A stretch of DNA of 10,531 nucleotides from Pseudomonadota bacterium. GTDB taxonomy: Bacteria; Pseudomonadota; Gammaproteobacteria; Magnimaribacterales; D2472. Positions 1 through 7,274 of this stretch are shown here, piece after piece; position 1 is the stretch's first letter; every line of letters begins with the position of its first letter. The position numbers were made by a program, and so were the translations under genes. The stretch is taken from contig RGHK01000021.1 in NCBI GenBank assembly GCA_010024215.1, positions 1 through 10,531 of the forward strand, given 5' to 3'. Below the pieces are notes generated by a model. It made no database searches. It saw nothing but the letters and a program-made list of their open reading frames with translations, and was not told where the DNA came from.

Positions 1-1360
1 TGCCAACCATGTAAAAAGCCTGTTCTGGTAGATGATCATAATCACCATTTAATATGCCTTTAAATGCTTTAATAGTATCTTCCAAAGAAACATACTTGCC
101 TGGTGTTCCTGTAAATATTTCGGCAACAAAGAAAGGCTGTGATAAGAATCTTTGGGCCTTTCTAGCTCTTGCGACCAGCCCCTTATCTTCTTCGGATAAC
201 TCGTCCATACCAAGAATAGCGATGATATCTTTGAGCTCATTATATCTTTGAAGAATCTTCTGGACTCCCAGTGCAACCTCATAATGCTCTTCACCAACGA
301 CAAATGGATCAAGCTGTCTACTTGTTGAATCTAATGGATCAACTGCAGGGTAAATACCAAGCTCTGAGATTTGTCTTGAAAGCACAACTGTTGCATCTAA
401 GTGAGCAAATGTTGTAGCAGGAGATGGATCAGTTAAGTCATCAGCCGGAACATATACCGCCTGAATTGAAGTTATAGATCCAGTAGTTGTAGATGTAATC
501 CTTTCTTGAAGAGCTCCCATTTCTTCAGCAAGAGTAGGCTGATATCCCACAGCTGATGGCATTCTTCCTAAAAGCGCTGACACCTCAACACCAGCAAGTG
601 TATAACGATAAATATTATCAATAAATAATAAAACGTCTTTTCCTTCATCCCTAAAGCTTTCAGCCATAGTCAAGCCAGTAAGAGCAACTCTTAATCTGTT
701 TCCTGGAGGCTCGTTCATTTGTCCATAAACCATAGCAACTTTGGATTCGCTAAGGTTGTCTATATTAACAACACCAGACTCTTGCATTTCATAATAGAAA
801 TCGTTTCCTTCTCTGGTTCTCTCTCCAACACCGGCAAAAACTGAAAGACCTGAATGTTGTAAAGCAATGTTATTAATAAGCTCCATCATGTTTACGGTCT
901 TACCAACACCAGCACCACCAAATAATCCGATTTTTCCACCCTTAGCAAACGGACACATTAAGTCAATAACTTTAATTCCTGTTTCAAGTACGTCATTGGA
1001 TGCTGATTGATCTGTGTAACTAGGTGGTTTTCTGTGAATTGGCATTTTTTCTTTTTCACCAATTGGTCCTTTTTCATCAATTGGATTACCCAAAACATCA
1101 ACAATTCTTCCAAGTGTTTCTGGCCCAACTGGAACAGATATTGGCGCATTGGTTCTTGATGCGGTTAAACCTCTTTTTAAACCTTCGGTGGCACCCATAG
1201 CAATTGTTCTTACAACACCATCACCTAGTTGTTGTTGAACCTCAAGGGTTGTTCCACTGTCATCAACTATTAAAGCTTCATATACCTTTGGGATATTATC
1301 TTTGTCGAACTCGACATCGATAACAGCTCCAATAATTTGTGTCACTATTCCATTGCTCAT
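1..1360 (-). CDS. atpD: F1Fo ATP synthase subunit beta, 3' end cut by the window edge
   Basis: Catalytic subunit of the F1 head; it makes ATP from ADP and phosphate in the cytoplasm at the alpha/beta interfaces. The minus-strand frame is open from ATG at 1358-1360 to the window edge, giving 453 full codons plus one base. The Walker A motif GGAGVGKT ends at Thr155 (Lys154). GERTREGND follows with the catalytic Glu180 and Arg181, then Walker B FIDNIYRYT with Asp248, and the DELSEEDK segment near the C-terminus. The last readable residues, LPEQAFYMVG, lie about 12 residues before the end of the E. coli protein, so the loss is due to the window and not to a broken gene. Relative to E. coli there are about 7 extra residues shortly after GERTREGND. 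A GGAGTA ribosome binding site directly follows the atpG stop codon, 10 nt before this start. atpC is expected next, outside the window. Confidence 0.98.
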   Translation of the reverse strand, partial: MSNGIVTQIIGAVIDVEFDKDNIPKVYEALIVDDSGTTLEVQQQLGDGVVRTIAMGATEGLKRGLTASRTNAPISVPVGPETLGRIVDVLGNPIDEKGPIGEKEKMPIHRKPPSYTDQSASNDVLETGIKVIDLMCPFAKGGKIGLFGGAGVGKTVNMMELINNIALQHSGLSVFAGVGERTREGNDFYYEMQESGVVNIDNLSESKVAMVYGQMNEPPGNRLRVALTGLTMAESFRDEGKDVLLFIDNIYRYTLAGVEVSALLGRMPSAVGYQPTLAEEMGALQERITSTTTGSITSIQAVYVPADDLTDPSPATTFAHLDATVVLSRQISELGIYPAVDPLDSTSRQLDPFVVGEEHYEVALGVQKILQRYNELKDIIAILGMDELSEEDKGLVARARKAQRFLSQPFFVAEIFTGTPGKYVSLEDTIKAFKGILNGDYDHLPEQAFYMVG

Positions 1361-1364
1361 AATT

Positions 1365-1370
1365 TACTCC
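1365..1370 (-). promoter_or_regulatory. Ribosome binding site of atpD
   Basis: The coding strand reads GGAGTA immediately after the atpG TAA and 4 nt before the atpD ATG. The whole atpG-atpD junction is therefore little more than a Shine-Dalgarno site, which supports the chosen start and coupled translation. Confidence 0.8.
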
Positions 1371-2234
1371 TTAAACCGCTGCTGCGCCTCCAACTATCTC
1401 AGAGAGCTCTTGAGTGATAGCTGCTTGTCTTACGTTGTTATATAAAAGTTCTAATTCTTTAATTAAGTCACCAGCATTATCTGTAGCATTTTTCATTGCT
1501 ATCATTTTTGCTGCTTGCTCACATGCATTGTTTTCAATTACTGCCTGATAAACTACTGATTCTATGTATCTTGTTAATAGTCCATCAAGTAGCTCTTTAG
1601 CTTCTGGCTCATAAATGTAGTCCCATTGTGAGGGAGCTGCCTCATCTCTTTCCTCTGGTGAAAGTGGAATTAGCTGCTCAACATTAGGTTTTTGCGTCAT
1701 GGTGTTTACAAAACCGTTAGAGCATAAATAAGCCTGATCAATATCTCCATTTTTATGCATATCTAAAACTACTTTTGTTAGACCTATAAGGTCATCAGGA
1801 TTGGGTTTGTCGCCTAGCTTTTCTGCAACAGCAATAACTTGACCACCAACACTTTTGAAAAACCCTGTTGCTTTTGTTCCTATGAGAGCAAAACATGACT
1901 CTATACCCTGTTCATTAAGTTCTGCTGATTTGGCAATAACCTGTTTAAAAAGATTTATGTTTAGCCCTCCACACAAACCTTTATCAGAGGACACTACAAT
2001 AAAGCATGCTTTTTTTGGGGTTCTTTCTTCGTAGAAAGGATGTGGATACTCGGAGTTTGCTAGAGCAACATGAGAAATTACATCTTTTATTTTTAAAGAA
2101 TACGGTCTGCCTTCAAGCATAGTATCTTGAGTTTTCTTCATCTTGCTAGCAGCAACCATCTCCATGGCTGAAGTAATTTTTTGCGTGCTTTTTATGCTCG
2201 CAATCTGCTTTCTTACTTCTTTTGTGTTGGCCAT
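1371..2234 (-). CDS. atpG: F1Fo ATP synthase subunit gamma
   Basis: Central rotor shaft of F1, coupling rotation of the membrane c-ring to the alpha/beta catalytic sites. The length is 287 residues, the same as E. coli. The N-terminal helix (residues 1-36, beginning MANTKEVRKQIASIKSTQKI) and the C-terminal helix (about 235-287, with the family signature ITQELSEIVGGAAA at the end) form the antiparallel coiled coil that enters the alpha3beta3 ring. The middle part is the globular Rossmann-like domain, with SSDKGLCGGLN at about 82-92. The ATG start is supported by the conserved N-terminus. Only 6 nt separate it from the atpA stop, and AAGAAG directly before the ATG is a weak ribosome binding site, so translation is probably coupled to atpA. 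Nothing in the sequence suggests damage. Confidence 0.98.
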   Translation of the reverse strand: MANTKEVRKQIASIKSTQKITSAMEMVAASKMKKTQDTMLEGRPYSLKIKDVISHVALANSEYPHPFYEERTPKKACFIVVSSDKGLCGGLNINLFKQVIAKSAELNEQGIESCFALIGTKATGFFKSVGGQVIAVAEKLGDKPNPDDLIGLTKVVLDMHKNGDIDQAYLCSNGFVNTMTQKPNVEQLIPLSPEERDEAAPSQWDYIYEPEAKELLDGLLTRYIESVVYQAVIENNACEQAAKMIAMKNATDNAGDLIKELELLYNNVRQAAITQELSEIVGGAAAV

Positions 2235-2240
2235 CTTCTT

Positions 2241-3785
2241 TTAATAAGTTTGTGTTTTCTTAAAGTCTTCAACTAACTCTTTGAATTGATTTTCAATATC
2301 TTCATTCCAATCGCCTGTTGAATTTATTTGTTGTTCTAGATCACCCTTTTCCGAAGTTAGATAGGAATGAAGTGCTGATTCAAAATCTAGTATTTTTTCA
2401 ACCTCAACATCAGCCATATAGCCTCTATCTGCAGCAAACAAACTAAGGGCTTGTTGTGCAACACTCATTGGCGCATATTGTTTTTGTTTTAGCAGTTCTG
2501 TGAACGCTTTTCCGTTAGCTAATTGTTGCTTGGTTGCGTCATCTAAATCTGATGCGAATTGAGAGAAAGCAGCAAGCTCTCTATATTGAGCCAAAGCTGT
2601 TCTAACCCCACCAGCAAGTTTTTTCATTATTTTTGTTTGAGCTGAGCCGCCAACCCTTGAAACTGAAAGTCCAGGATTGATTGCGGGCCTAATACCTGAA
2701 TTAAACAATTCGGTTTCTAGATAAATCTGACCATCAGTAATAGATATAACGTTTGTTGGAACGAATGCAGATACGTCGCCTGCCAAAGTCTCAATAATAG
2801 GAAGGGCTGTTAATGACCCTGTTTTTCCCTTTACCTTTCCGCCTGTAACTTGCTCAACATAATCTGCGCTTACTCTTGCAGCCCTCTCTAAAAGTCTTGA
2901 GTGTAGGTAGAAAACATCACCTGGGTATGCTTCCCTTCCTGGAGGCCTTTTTAGAAGTAGTGAAACTTGTCTATATGCAACAGCCTGCTTTGAAAGATCA
3001 TCATAAACAATAAGAGCGTCTTCACCCTTATCTCTAAAATACTCACCCATCGTACATCCAGCATATGCAGATAAATATTGCATTGGCGCTGGGTCAGCTG
3101 CAGTAGCTGAAACAACAATTGTATGCTCCATAGCACCATACTCTTCAAGCTTTCTAACAACATTGGCTACAGTAGATTGCTTTTGTCCAATAGCAACATA
3201 TATACACTTTATTCCGGTGCCTTTTTGATTGATTATTGCATCAATCGCGACCGCTGTTTTGCCAGTCTGTCTGTCTCCAATAATTAATTCCCTTTGTCCT
3301 CTACCAATTGGAACCATGGCATCAACAGCCTTAAGACCTATTTGAACTGGTTGATCAACAGATTGACGAGCTATAACACCAGGAGCAACAACCTCAACGG
3401 GCATATTCTTTTCAGCTTTTATTTCACCCTTACCATCAATTGGATTTCCGAGAGTATCAACAACTCTTCCTAATAGAGACTCTCCAACTGGAACTTCTAA
3501 AACCTTGCCGGTACAAACAGCTCTTTGACCCTCAATAATTTCAAGATAATCTCCAAGCACAACAGCACCAACTGAATCTTGCTCTAGGTTAAGAGCCATG
3601 CCTTTTGTTCCGTTATCAAACTCAATAACCTCACCATACATAACATCGCCCATACCATGTATTCTTACAATACCGTCGGAGACGCTAACTACGATTCCTT
3701 CGTTTTTTCTTTCTGCAGAAAGATCAAGACCAGCAATTTTTTCTTTTAGTACGCTGGAAATTTCTGATGGATTTAATTGGCTCAT
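2241..3785 (-). CDS. atpA: F1Fo ATP synthase subunit alpha
   Basis: Non-catalytic nucleotide-binding subunit of the F1 head, alternating with beta in the hexamer. It has 514 residues (E. coli 513). The order is an N-terminal helix (about 1-22, site of delta contact), a beta-barrel domain (about 25-95), and a nucleotide-binding domain with Walker A GDRQTGKT at 170-177 and Walker B-type ALIVYDDLSK at 257-266. VSRVGGSAQ follows with the arginine finger Arg377, equivalent to E. coli Arg376, which completes the catalytic site on beta. The helical C-terminal domain closes the protein. A GGTGA site lies 4 nt before the ATG in the 9 nt gap after atpH. The shorter frames inside this gene are shadows. 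Confidence 0.99.
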   Translation of the reverse strand: MSQLNPSEISSVLKEKIAGLDLSAERKNEGIVVSVSDGIVRIHGMGDVMYGEVIEFDNGTKGMALNLEQDSVGAVVLGDYLEIIEGQRAVCTGKVLEVPVGESLLGRVVDTLGNPIDGKGEIKAEKNMPVEVVAPGVIARQSVDQPVQIGLKAVDAMVPIGRGQRELIIGDRQTGKTAVAIDAIINQKGTGIKCIYVAIGQKQSTVANVVRKLEEYGAMEHTIVVSATAADPAPMQYLSAYAGCTMGEYFRDKGEDALIVYDDLSKQAVAYRQVSLLLKRPPGREAYPGDVFYLHSRLLERAARVSADYVEQVTGGKVKGKTGSLTALPIIETLAGDVSAFVPTNVISITDGQIYLETELFNSGIRPAINPGLSVSRVGGSAQTKIMKKLAGGVRTALAQYRELAAFSQFASDLDDATKQQLANGKAFTELLKQKQYAPMSVAQQALSLFAADRGYMADVEVEKILDFESALHSYLTSEKGDLEQQINSTGDWNEDIENQFKELVEDFKKTQTY

Positions 3786-3794
3786 ATTTTCACC

Positions 3795-4331
3795 TTAAAA
3801 ATTTAATTGATTAACAAGTTTATTGACCTTTCCCCTTATAGAAAGATCTAATGTTTCGTCGCCTATCTTTATAGATAAGCCGCCCATCATATTTGGGTCT
3901 TTTGAAAAATATACATTGGCGTCTTTACCATATGTAGACTTAATTTTTTCTACTATATGGTCTTTTGCCTCACCACTAGGCTCGACAGCAACAAAAACTT
4001 CAACTGATTTTTGTTTTTTATGCTTTTCAAGAAGGTCTTTGTAAATATCATATATTGGTTGTAATAAATTTAAGCGTTTGTTTTCGGCTAAAATTGAAAG
4101 GAGTTTTTTTGACGTTTCTGAAACGCTTTCATCAAACAAATTCATTAATATATCTACTATTTCTTTTCTTGATAAAACCGGATTTTCTATGGTTTTTGTA
4201 ACCCCTTCTTCTTGAGATGCTATGGCCATTGTTTTAAGCTCATCGGCCATTGTATCTAAGTTATTAGATTCATTAGCTGCAGCAAATAATGCTTTGGCAT
4301 ATGGTCTTGCAAGTGGGGTTAATTCAATCAC
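3795..4331 (-). CDS. atpH: F1Fo ATP synthase subunit delta (GTG start)
   Basis: Stator subunit that caps F1 and binds the C-terminus of the b dimer. The product is 178 residues (E. coli 177). The N-terminal domain opens with LARPYAKALFAAA, the typical start of the OSCP/delta family, and the C-terminal domain contains MMGGLSIKIGDETLDLSIRG, the usual family signature near the end. The start codon is GTG (complement of 4329-4331). It is chosen because the family motif begins only seven residues later and because GAGGA, inside the last codons of atpF (4342-4346), lies 10 nt upstream. The gap from the atpF TAG is only 3 nt. Sequence conservation is modest, as usual for delta, but position and motifs make the call secure. 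Confidence 0.97.
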   Translation of the reverse strand: MIELTPLARPYAKALFAAANESNNLDTMADELKTMAIASQEEGVTKTIENPVLSRKEIVDILMNLFDESVSETSKKLLSILAENKRLNLLQPIYDIYKDLLEKHKKQKSVEVFVAVEPSGEAKDHIVEKIKSTYGKDANVYFSKDPNMMGGLSIKIGDETLDLSIRGKVNKLVNQLNF

Positions 4332-4334
4332 AGT

Positions 4335-4805
4335 CTAAAGTTCCTCGGCTGCTTTTTTTAGAATAGCCTCATGTTTTTCTTTTGAGATTTCATCTCCAAG
4401 AATCTTTTGAGTGGTATCTATAATGATATCTGACATTTGTTGTCTGAGATCTTCTTTTGCCTTATTGGTTTCATTTTCTATATTTGCAAAAGCAGATGCC
4501 ATAATTTTCTCTGCCTCAGTATTAGCTTTTGTTGTTGCGTCAGCAACTATTTGGGATGCTCTCGCGTTTGCTTTTTCAAGAATCTCCGCTGCCTCTGTTT
4601 TGGCTTGGCTTAACTCTTTTTCAAAAGCTAGTTTTGCTTCTTCTAGAGAATCATCAGCTTTTTTGGCAGCCTCAAGACCGTCCGATATCCTTTGTTCTCT
4701 TTCTTGCATTGTGGCCAAGATTTGCGGATATACATACTTCCAGCAAATAGCTACAAAAACAATCATAACAACTGCTTGAGCAAGTAAGGTAGCGTTAATA
4801 TTCAT
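4335..4805 (-). CDS. atpF: F1Fo ATP synthase subunit b
   Basis: Peripheral stalk (stator) subunit; a dimer anchors subunit a and F1 delta. It has 156 residues, the same length as E. coli b. One N-terminal membrane segment (about 5-26) is followed by WKYVYPQILATMQERE, the conserved hinge to the cytoplasmic part. A long Ala/Glu/Lys-rich helix (about 36-150) is predicted to form the right-handed coiled coil. It ends KKAAEEL, like the E. coli terminus. The protein is a single b, not a b/b' pair. The 23 nt gap after atpE contains only a weak AAGAA ribosome binding site, so expression is probably low relative to atpE, in line with the two copies of b per complex. The stop is TAG. Confidence 0.98.
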   Translation of the reverse strand: MNINATLLAQAVVMIVFVAICWKYVYPQILATMQEREQRISDGLEAAKKADDSLEEAKLAFEKELSQAKTEAAEILEKANARASQIVADATTKANTEAEKIMASAFANIENETNKAKEDLRQQMSDIIIDTTQKILGDEISKEKHEAILKKAAEEL

Positions 4806-4828
4806 ATTTTTTTGTTCTTATATTTAAT

Positions 4829-5050
4829 TTATATTGCAAATAACATGTACATACCAAGGCCAACCCCAATCATTGGAACCGCGTCAGTTAGGCCCATCAT
4901 AAGGAAGAACTGTCCACGAAGCATTGGTATTAATTCTGGTTGTCTTGCTGCTGCCTCAATAAATTTGCTGCCCAAAACACCCACACCAATACCAGCACCA
5001 ATTGATGCAAGGCCCATGGTAATTCCTGCTGCTAAAATACTATATTCCAT
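4829..5050 (-). CDS. atpE: F1Fo ATP synthase subunit c (proteolipid)
   Basis: Monomer of the membrane rotor ring. The 73-residue protein is a helical hairpin. TM1 (about 5-27) is rich in Gly/Ala (SIGAGIGVGVLGS), the polar loop is ARQPEL (35-40), and TM2 (about 46-71) carries the ion-binding carboxylate Asp56 in GLTDAVPMIGVG. The positions that hold Gln and Ser in sodium-binding c subunits are Val23 and Ala57 here, so the coupling ion is predicted to be H+. The sequence is close to gammaproteobacterial c (E. coli 79 residues, Asp61), with a shorter N-terminus. A strong AAAGGAG ribosome binding site lies 6 nt before the ATG, as expected for a subunit needed in about ten copies. Confidence 0.99.
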   Translation of the reverse strand: MEYSILAAGITMGLASIGAGIGVGVLGSKFIEAAARQPELIPMLRGQFFLMMGLTDAVPMIGVGLGMYMLFAI

Positions 5051-5056
5051 TTTTTT

Positions 5057-5063
5057 CTCCTTT
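5057..5063 (-). promoter_or_regulatory. Strong ribosome binding site of atpE
   Basis: The coding strand reads AAAGGAG followed by six A and the atpE ATG. It is the best Shine-Dalgarno match seen in the window and sits in an unstructured A-rich context. It contrasts with the weak or absent sites before atpI, atpB and atpF. This fits preferential translation of the multicopy c subunit. Confidence 0.85.
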
Positions 5064-5068
5064 AAAGT

Positions 5069-5087
5069 AGAGGACTAATGTTCCTCT
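5069..5087 (-). promoter_or_regulatory. Small hairpin spanning the atpB stop codon
   Basis: On the coding strand AGAGGA (last atpB codons) and TCCTCT (in the atpB-atpE gap) are perfect reverse complements around a 7 nt loop that contains the atpB TAG. There are three GC pairs. It has no following U-run, so it is not a terminator. TCCT could alternatively pair with AGGA of the atpE ribosome binding site. A role in coupling or initiation is only inferred. Confidence 0.4.
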
Positions 5088-5992
5088 GTTTCATGTGCCA
5101 TTGCTAAATAAGCAATGGTCAACGCCATAAAAATAAATGCCTGCAATGCCACAATTAAAATGTGGAAAAGCGCCCAAACTAAATGCAGTCCAAAACCCAA
5201 AACCCCAATAGGAACACTGCTAAAAAACAACATCAATGCTATTAATATAAAAATCATTTCTCCAGCATATAAGTTACCAAAAAGCCTTAGGCCCAATGAA
5301 ATAGGCTTGGCAATAAAATTAACCATTTCTAACACAAAGTTAACAGGTATGAGCCATTTGCCAAAAGGGTGCAGGGTTAGTTCTGCTATAAAGGCTTTTG
5401 GGCCTTTAACTGTAATGCTGTAGTAAATTGTAAGCACAAAAACTGCAAAAGCCATTCCTAAGGTTATATTTGGGTCCGTTGTTGGCACAACCTTAAAATA
5501 AAATGATTCTGGTCCGGTAATCCAGCTTACACTATCGCCCGCAACAGCATATGCTATATGTCCAGCTAAAACTGGCAAAAAGTCTACAGGGACCAAATCC
5601 ATTAAGTTCATTAATAAAATCCAAACAAAAACTGTTAAAGCTAGTGGCGCTATAAGTGTATTTTTTACTGACCCAAAAAGAGATTGAACGTTGTCTTCAA
5701 CAAACTCTATACACATTTCTACAAAATTTTGTAAGCCCTTTGGAGCAACATCTGATCCTTTGTTTTTAGACATCCCTCTTTTAAATAAAAATAGAAAAAT
5801 GCCGCCAAGAAAAACAGACCAAAACAAAGAATCAACATGGAAAGCCCAAAAACCCATTTTATCAACCATGTATGGATCACAAGTCCAAAAAGATTTATAG
5901 ATACCAGCTTCCTCATTCATTCCAACATGGCCACATGTGAGATTGGTTAAATGATGGTCTATATAAGATTCTGTAGTTAGTTCTTTTGCCAT
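5075..5992 (-). CDS. atpB: F1Fo ATP synthase subunit a
   Basis: Integral membrane subunit that forms the two proton half-channels against the c-ring. The protein has 305 residues, longer than E. coli (271). The N-terminus YIDHHLTNL and GFWAFHVDS resemble Pseudomonas-type AtpB. Membrane segments are seen at about 53-72, 112-136, 176-194, 214-256 and 262-298. The essential arginine is Arg236 in ISLGLRLFGNLYAGE (E. coli Arg210), and Gln284 in LQAFIF matches E. coli Gln252. Extra length lies in the N-terminal region (Cys20 and Cys38 included), in the loop about 142-170, and just after Arg236. The ATG shares its A with the atpI TAA (TAATG) and has no good ribosome binding site, so translation probably depends on atpI. 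The stop is TAG. Confidence 0.98.
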   Translation of the reverse strand: MAKELTTESYIDHHLTNLTCGHVGMNEEAGIYKSFWTCDPYMVDKMGFWAFHVDSLFWSVFLGGIFLFLFKRGMSKNKGSDVAPKGLQNFVEMCIEFVEDNVQSLFGSVKNTLIAPLALTVFVWILLMNLMDLVPVDFLPVLAGHIAYAVAGDSVSWITGPESFYFKVVPTTDPNITLGMAFAVFVLTIYYSITVKGPKAFIAELTLHPFGKWLIPVNFVLEMVNFIAKPISLGLRLFGNLYAGEMIFILIALMLFFSSVPIGVLGFGLHLVWALFHILIVALQAFIFMALTIAYLAMAHETEEH

Positions 5993-6333
5993 TATGTGGT
6001 TATTTCTTGAGTTTTAATAAAAATCGCGGGGTTAATAGTTGTATTAATTAATATAAGGGTGAACATTGTGACTATGAATGCTTCTTGCATATATGTTCCA
6101 ACGAAAACCAGGGAAATAACAAACAAAGCCCATTTTATTGACCAGTTGTAAGCAACATTTATTCCAACACCTGATATTTTTGATCCAGCATAATAGGCTG
6201 AAGATATTAAACACAGGTATAGGGTTGCAACTAATATAAAATATGCATTGGCCAAGGTTCCTGCGATCGCTAGAAAGAGATAAATTATCGAAGTTGCTTT
6301 GTTTCTAAGCAGTATGTTTTGAAGGCTTTTCAA
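5992..6333 (-). CDS. atpI: ATP synthase accessory protein I (AtpI), TTG start
   Basis: Small membrane protein of 113 residues, first gene of the atp operon; in other bacteria AtpI is a non-essential factor implicated in assembly of the c-ring or complex. About four hydrophobic segments are visible (roughly 15-32, 34-50, 66-84, 86-106), with a basic N-terminus. AtpI is poorly conserved, so the call rests on size, topology and position directly before atpB. The only standard start is TTG (complement of 6331-6333), and no Shine-Dalgarno site precedes it. The frame stays open upstream to 6382, with AUU or AUA codons that could start a slightly longer product. The last base of the stop is shared with the atpB ATG. 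Confidence 0.85.
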   Translation of the reverse strand: MKSLQNILLRNKATSIIYLFLAIAGTLANAYFILVATLYLCLISSAYYAGSKISGVGINVAYNWSIKWALFVISLVFVGTYMQEAFIVTMFTLILINTTINPAIFIKTQEITT

Positions 6334-6367
6334 AAGATTGTGTTGTTCTGTTATTTTAATGCGGTGA

Positions 6368-6396
6368 ATTATAGAAATTTATGCTCTTTTAAACAA
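6368..6396 (-). promoter_or_regulatory. Sigma70-type promoter of the atp operon
   Basis: Reading the minus strand, TTGTTT (6396-6391) is followed by exactly 17 nt and then a perfect TATAAT (6373-6368). Transcription would start near 6360-6362, leaving an untranslated leader of about 28 nt before the atpI TTG. The element lies in the 98 nt gap between parB and atpI, the only sizeable gap between genes. The -35 hexamer matches the consensus at three of six positions. It corresponds in position to the known promoter upstream of atpI in E. coli. Confidence 0.75.
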
Positions 6397-6431
6397 GTTG
6401 TTTTCATTTTAAATTGAAAGTTTTTTACGGT

Positions 6432-7274
6432 TTATTTTTTAAGTTTTGCTATTATGTTTTCGAGCTCATCAGCGGTGTTATAGGTTATAACAACTTTTCC
6501 TGTTTTTTTGTTTTTGGCCTCTATCTCAACCTTGTGGCCAAAGCCTTCAGACATTTCCTGTTCAACAATTAAAAGGTCTGTGTCTTTTGTGGTTTTTGTT
6601 TTTAGATTGTTTTTCTTTTTTGTTGATGATTGGTTGCTTAAATCTTTAACCGTTAATTTGTTTTTAACAATGTTTTCTGCTGCTTTTATGGCCTCTTGTT
6701 CATCTAAAGATGCTAGTAGTTTTGCGTGACCTTTTTCAATTTGTCCGGAAGACAGCATGTCTAATACTTTTGTTGGCAGCGTTAAAAGCCTAAGCGAGTT
6801 AGCAATAGTGCTTCTTGCTTTGCCTGTTGCGGATGCGACCTCGTCCTGTGTTAAACCAAACTCTCTTTTTAACCTGTCGTAGCCCCTTGCTTCTTCAACA
6901 GCATTTAAATCTTCTCTTTGAAGATTTTCAATTAATGCAGATTCTAGTGCATCTTGATCTTTTTTTTGATCGATAATACACGGTATTGTTTTAAGGTTTG
7001 CGGCTTTAGATGCTCTAAGCCTTCGCTCTCCTGCAATTACCTCATATTTATTAAGACCAACCTCTCTTACAAGGATTGGTGAAATAACTCCATGGTTTTT
7101 AATTGAGTTTGTGAGCTCTGAGAGCTTCTCAGAATCAAAGTTTGTTCTTGGTTGAAACCTTCCAGGGTTAATATCTTTTAAATCGACCTCTTTAATTGTT
7201 TGTTGGTTTTTTTTGTCAGTTGAACCAAGCAGGGCGTCTAGTCCCCTGTTTAAAGTTTTATTATCTTCAGACAT
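6432..7274 (-). CDS. parB: Chromosome partitioning protein ParB (Spo0J family)
   Basis: CTP-dependent DNA clamp that loads at parS and works with ParA to segregate the origin region. The protein has 280 residues. The short N-terminal RGLDALLG (10-17) is the usual ParA-interacting tail. The ParB/Srx domain carries the CTP-binding boxes GERRLRA (82-88) and ENLQR (116-120). The parS-reading helix-turn-helix lies at about 140-165 (LTQDEVASATGKARSTIANS), followed by QIEKGHAKLL. A lysine-rich linker (217-230) leads to a C-terminal dimerisation segment (about 232-280). The ATG lies inside the end of parA (8 nt overlap), with AAGGA 9 nt upstream at 7284-7288. No terminator with a GC stem follows the gene. 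I saw no complete parS site in the window. Confidence 0.97.
   Translation of the reverse strand: MSEDNKTLNRGLDALLGSTDKKNQQTIKEVDLKDINPGRFQPRTNFDSEKLSELTNSIKNHGVISPILVREVGLNKYEVIAGERRLRASKAANLKTIPCIIDQKKDQDALESALIENLQREDLNAVEEARGYDRLKREFGLTQDEVASATGKARSTIANSLRLLTLPTKVLDMLSSGQIEKGHAKLLASLDEQEAIKAAENIVKNKLTVKDLSNQSSTKKKNNLKTKTTKDTDLLIVEQEMSEGFGHKVEIEAKNKKTGKVVITYNTADELENIIAKLKK

Noticed and set aside
1..1360. atpD as a truncated or frameshifted pseudogene, since no complete frame is closed here
   Set aside because: The frame is continuous from the ATG to the edge with all motifs, and simply runs out of the window.
2951..3163. 70-codon frame inside atpA on the same strand
   Set aside because: Out-of-frame shadow within the conserved nucleotide-binding domain of alpha.
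4411..4779. 122-codon open frame on the plus strand opposite atpF
   Set aside because: It mirrors the Ala/Glu/Lys coiled-coil codons of atpF; its translation is low-complexity Ala/Ser-rich and resembles no family, and atpF is certain.
5087..5102. TGTTTCATGTGCCATT, resembling parS
   Set aside because: Only 11 of 16 positions match, almost all in one half, and the bases are explained by the conserved AMAHETEEH end of AtpB.
5115..5423. 102-codon open frame on the plus strand opposite atpB
   Set aside because: Shadow of a well-conserved gene, with no independent coding signal.
6403..6420. AT-rich near-palindrome after parB as a terminator
   Set aside because: The stem has a single GC pair and an internal mismatch, and it lacks a proper U-run, so it is unlikely to stop transcription.
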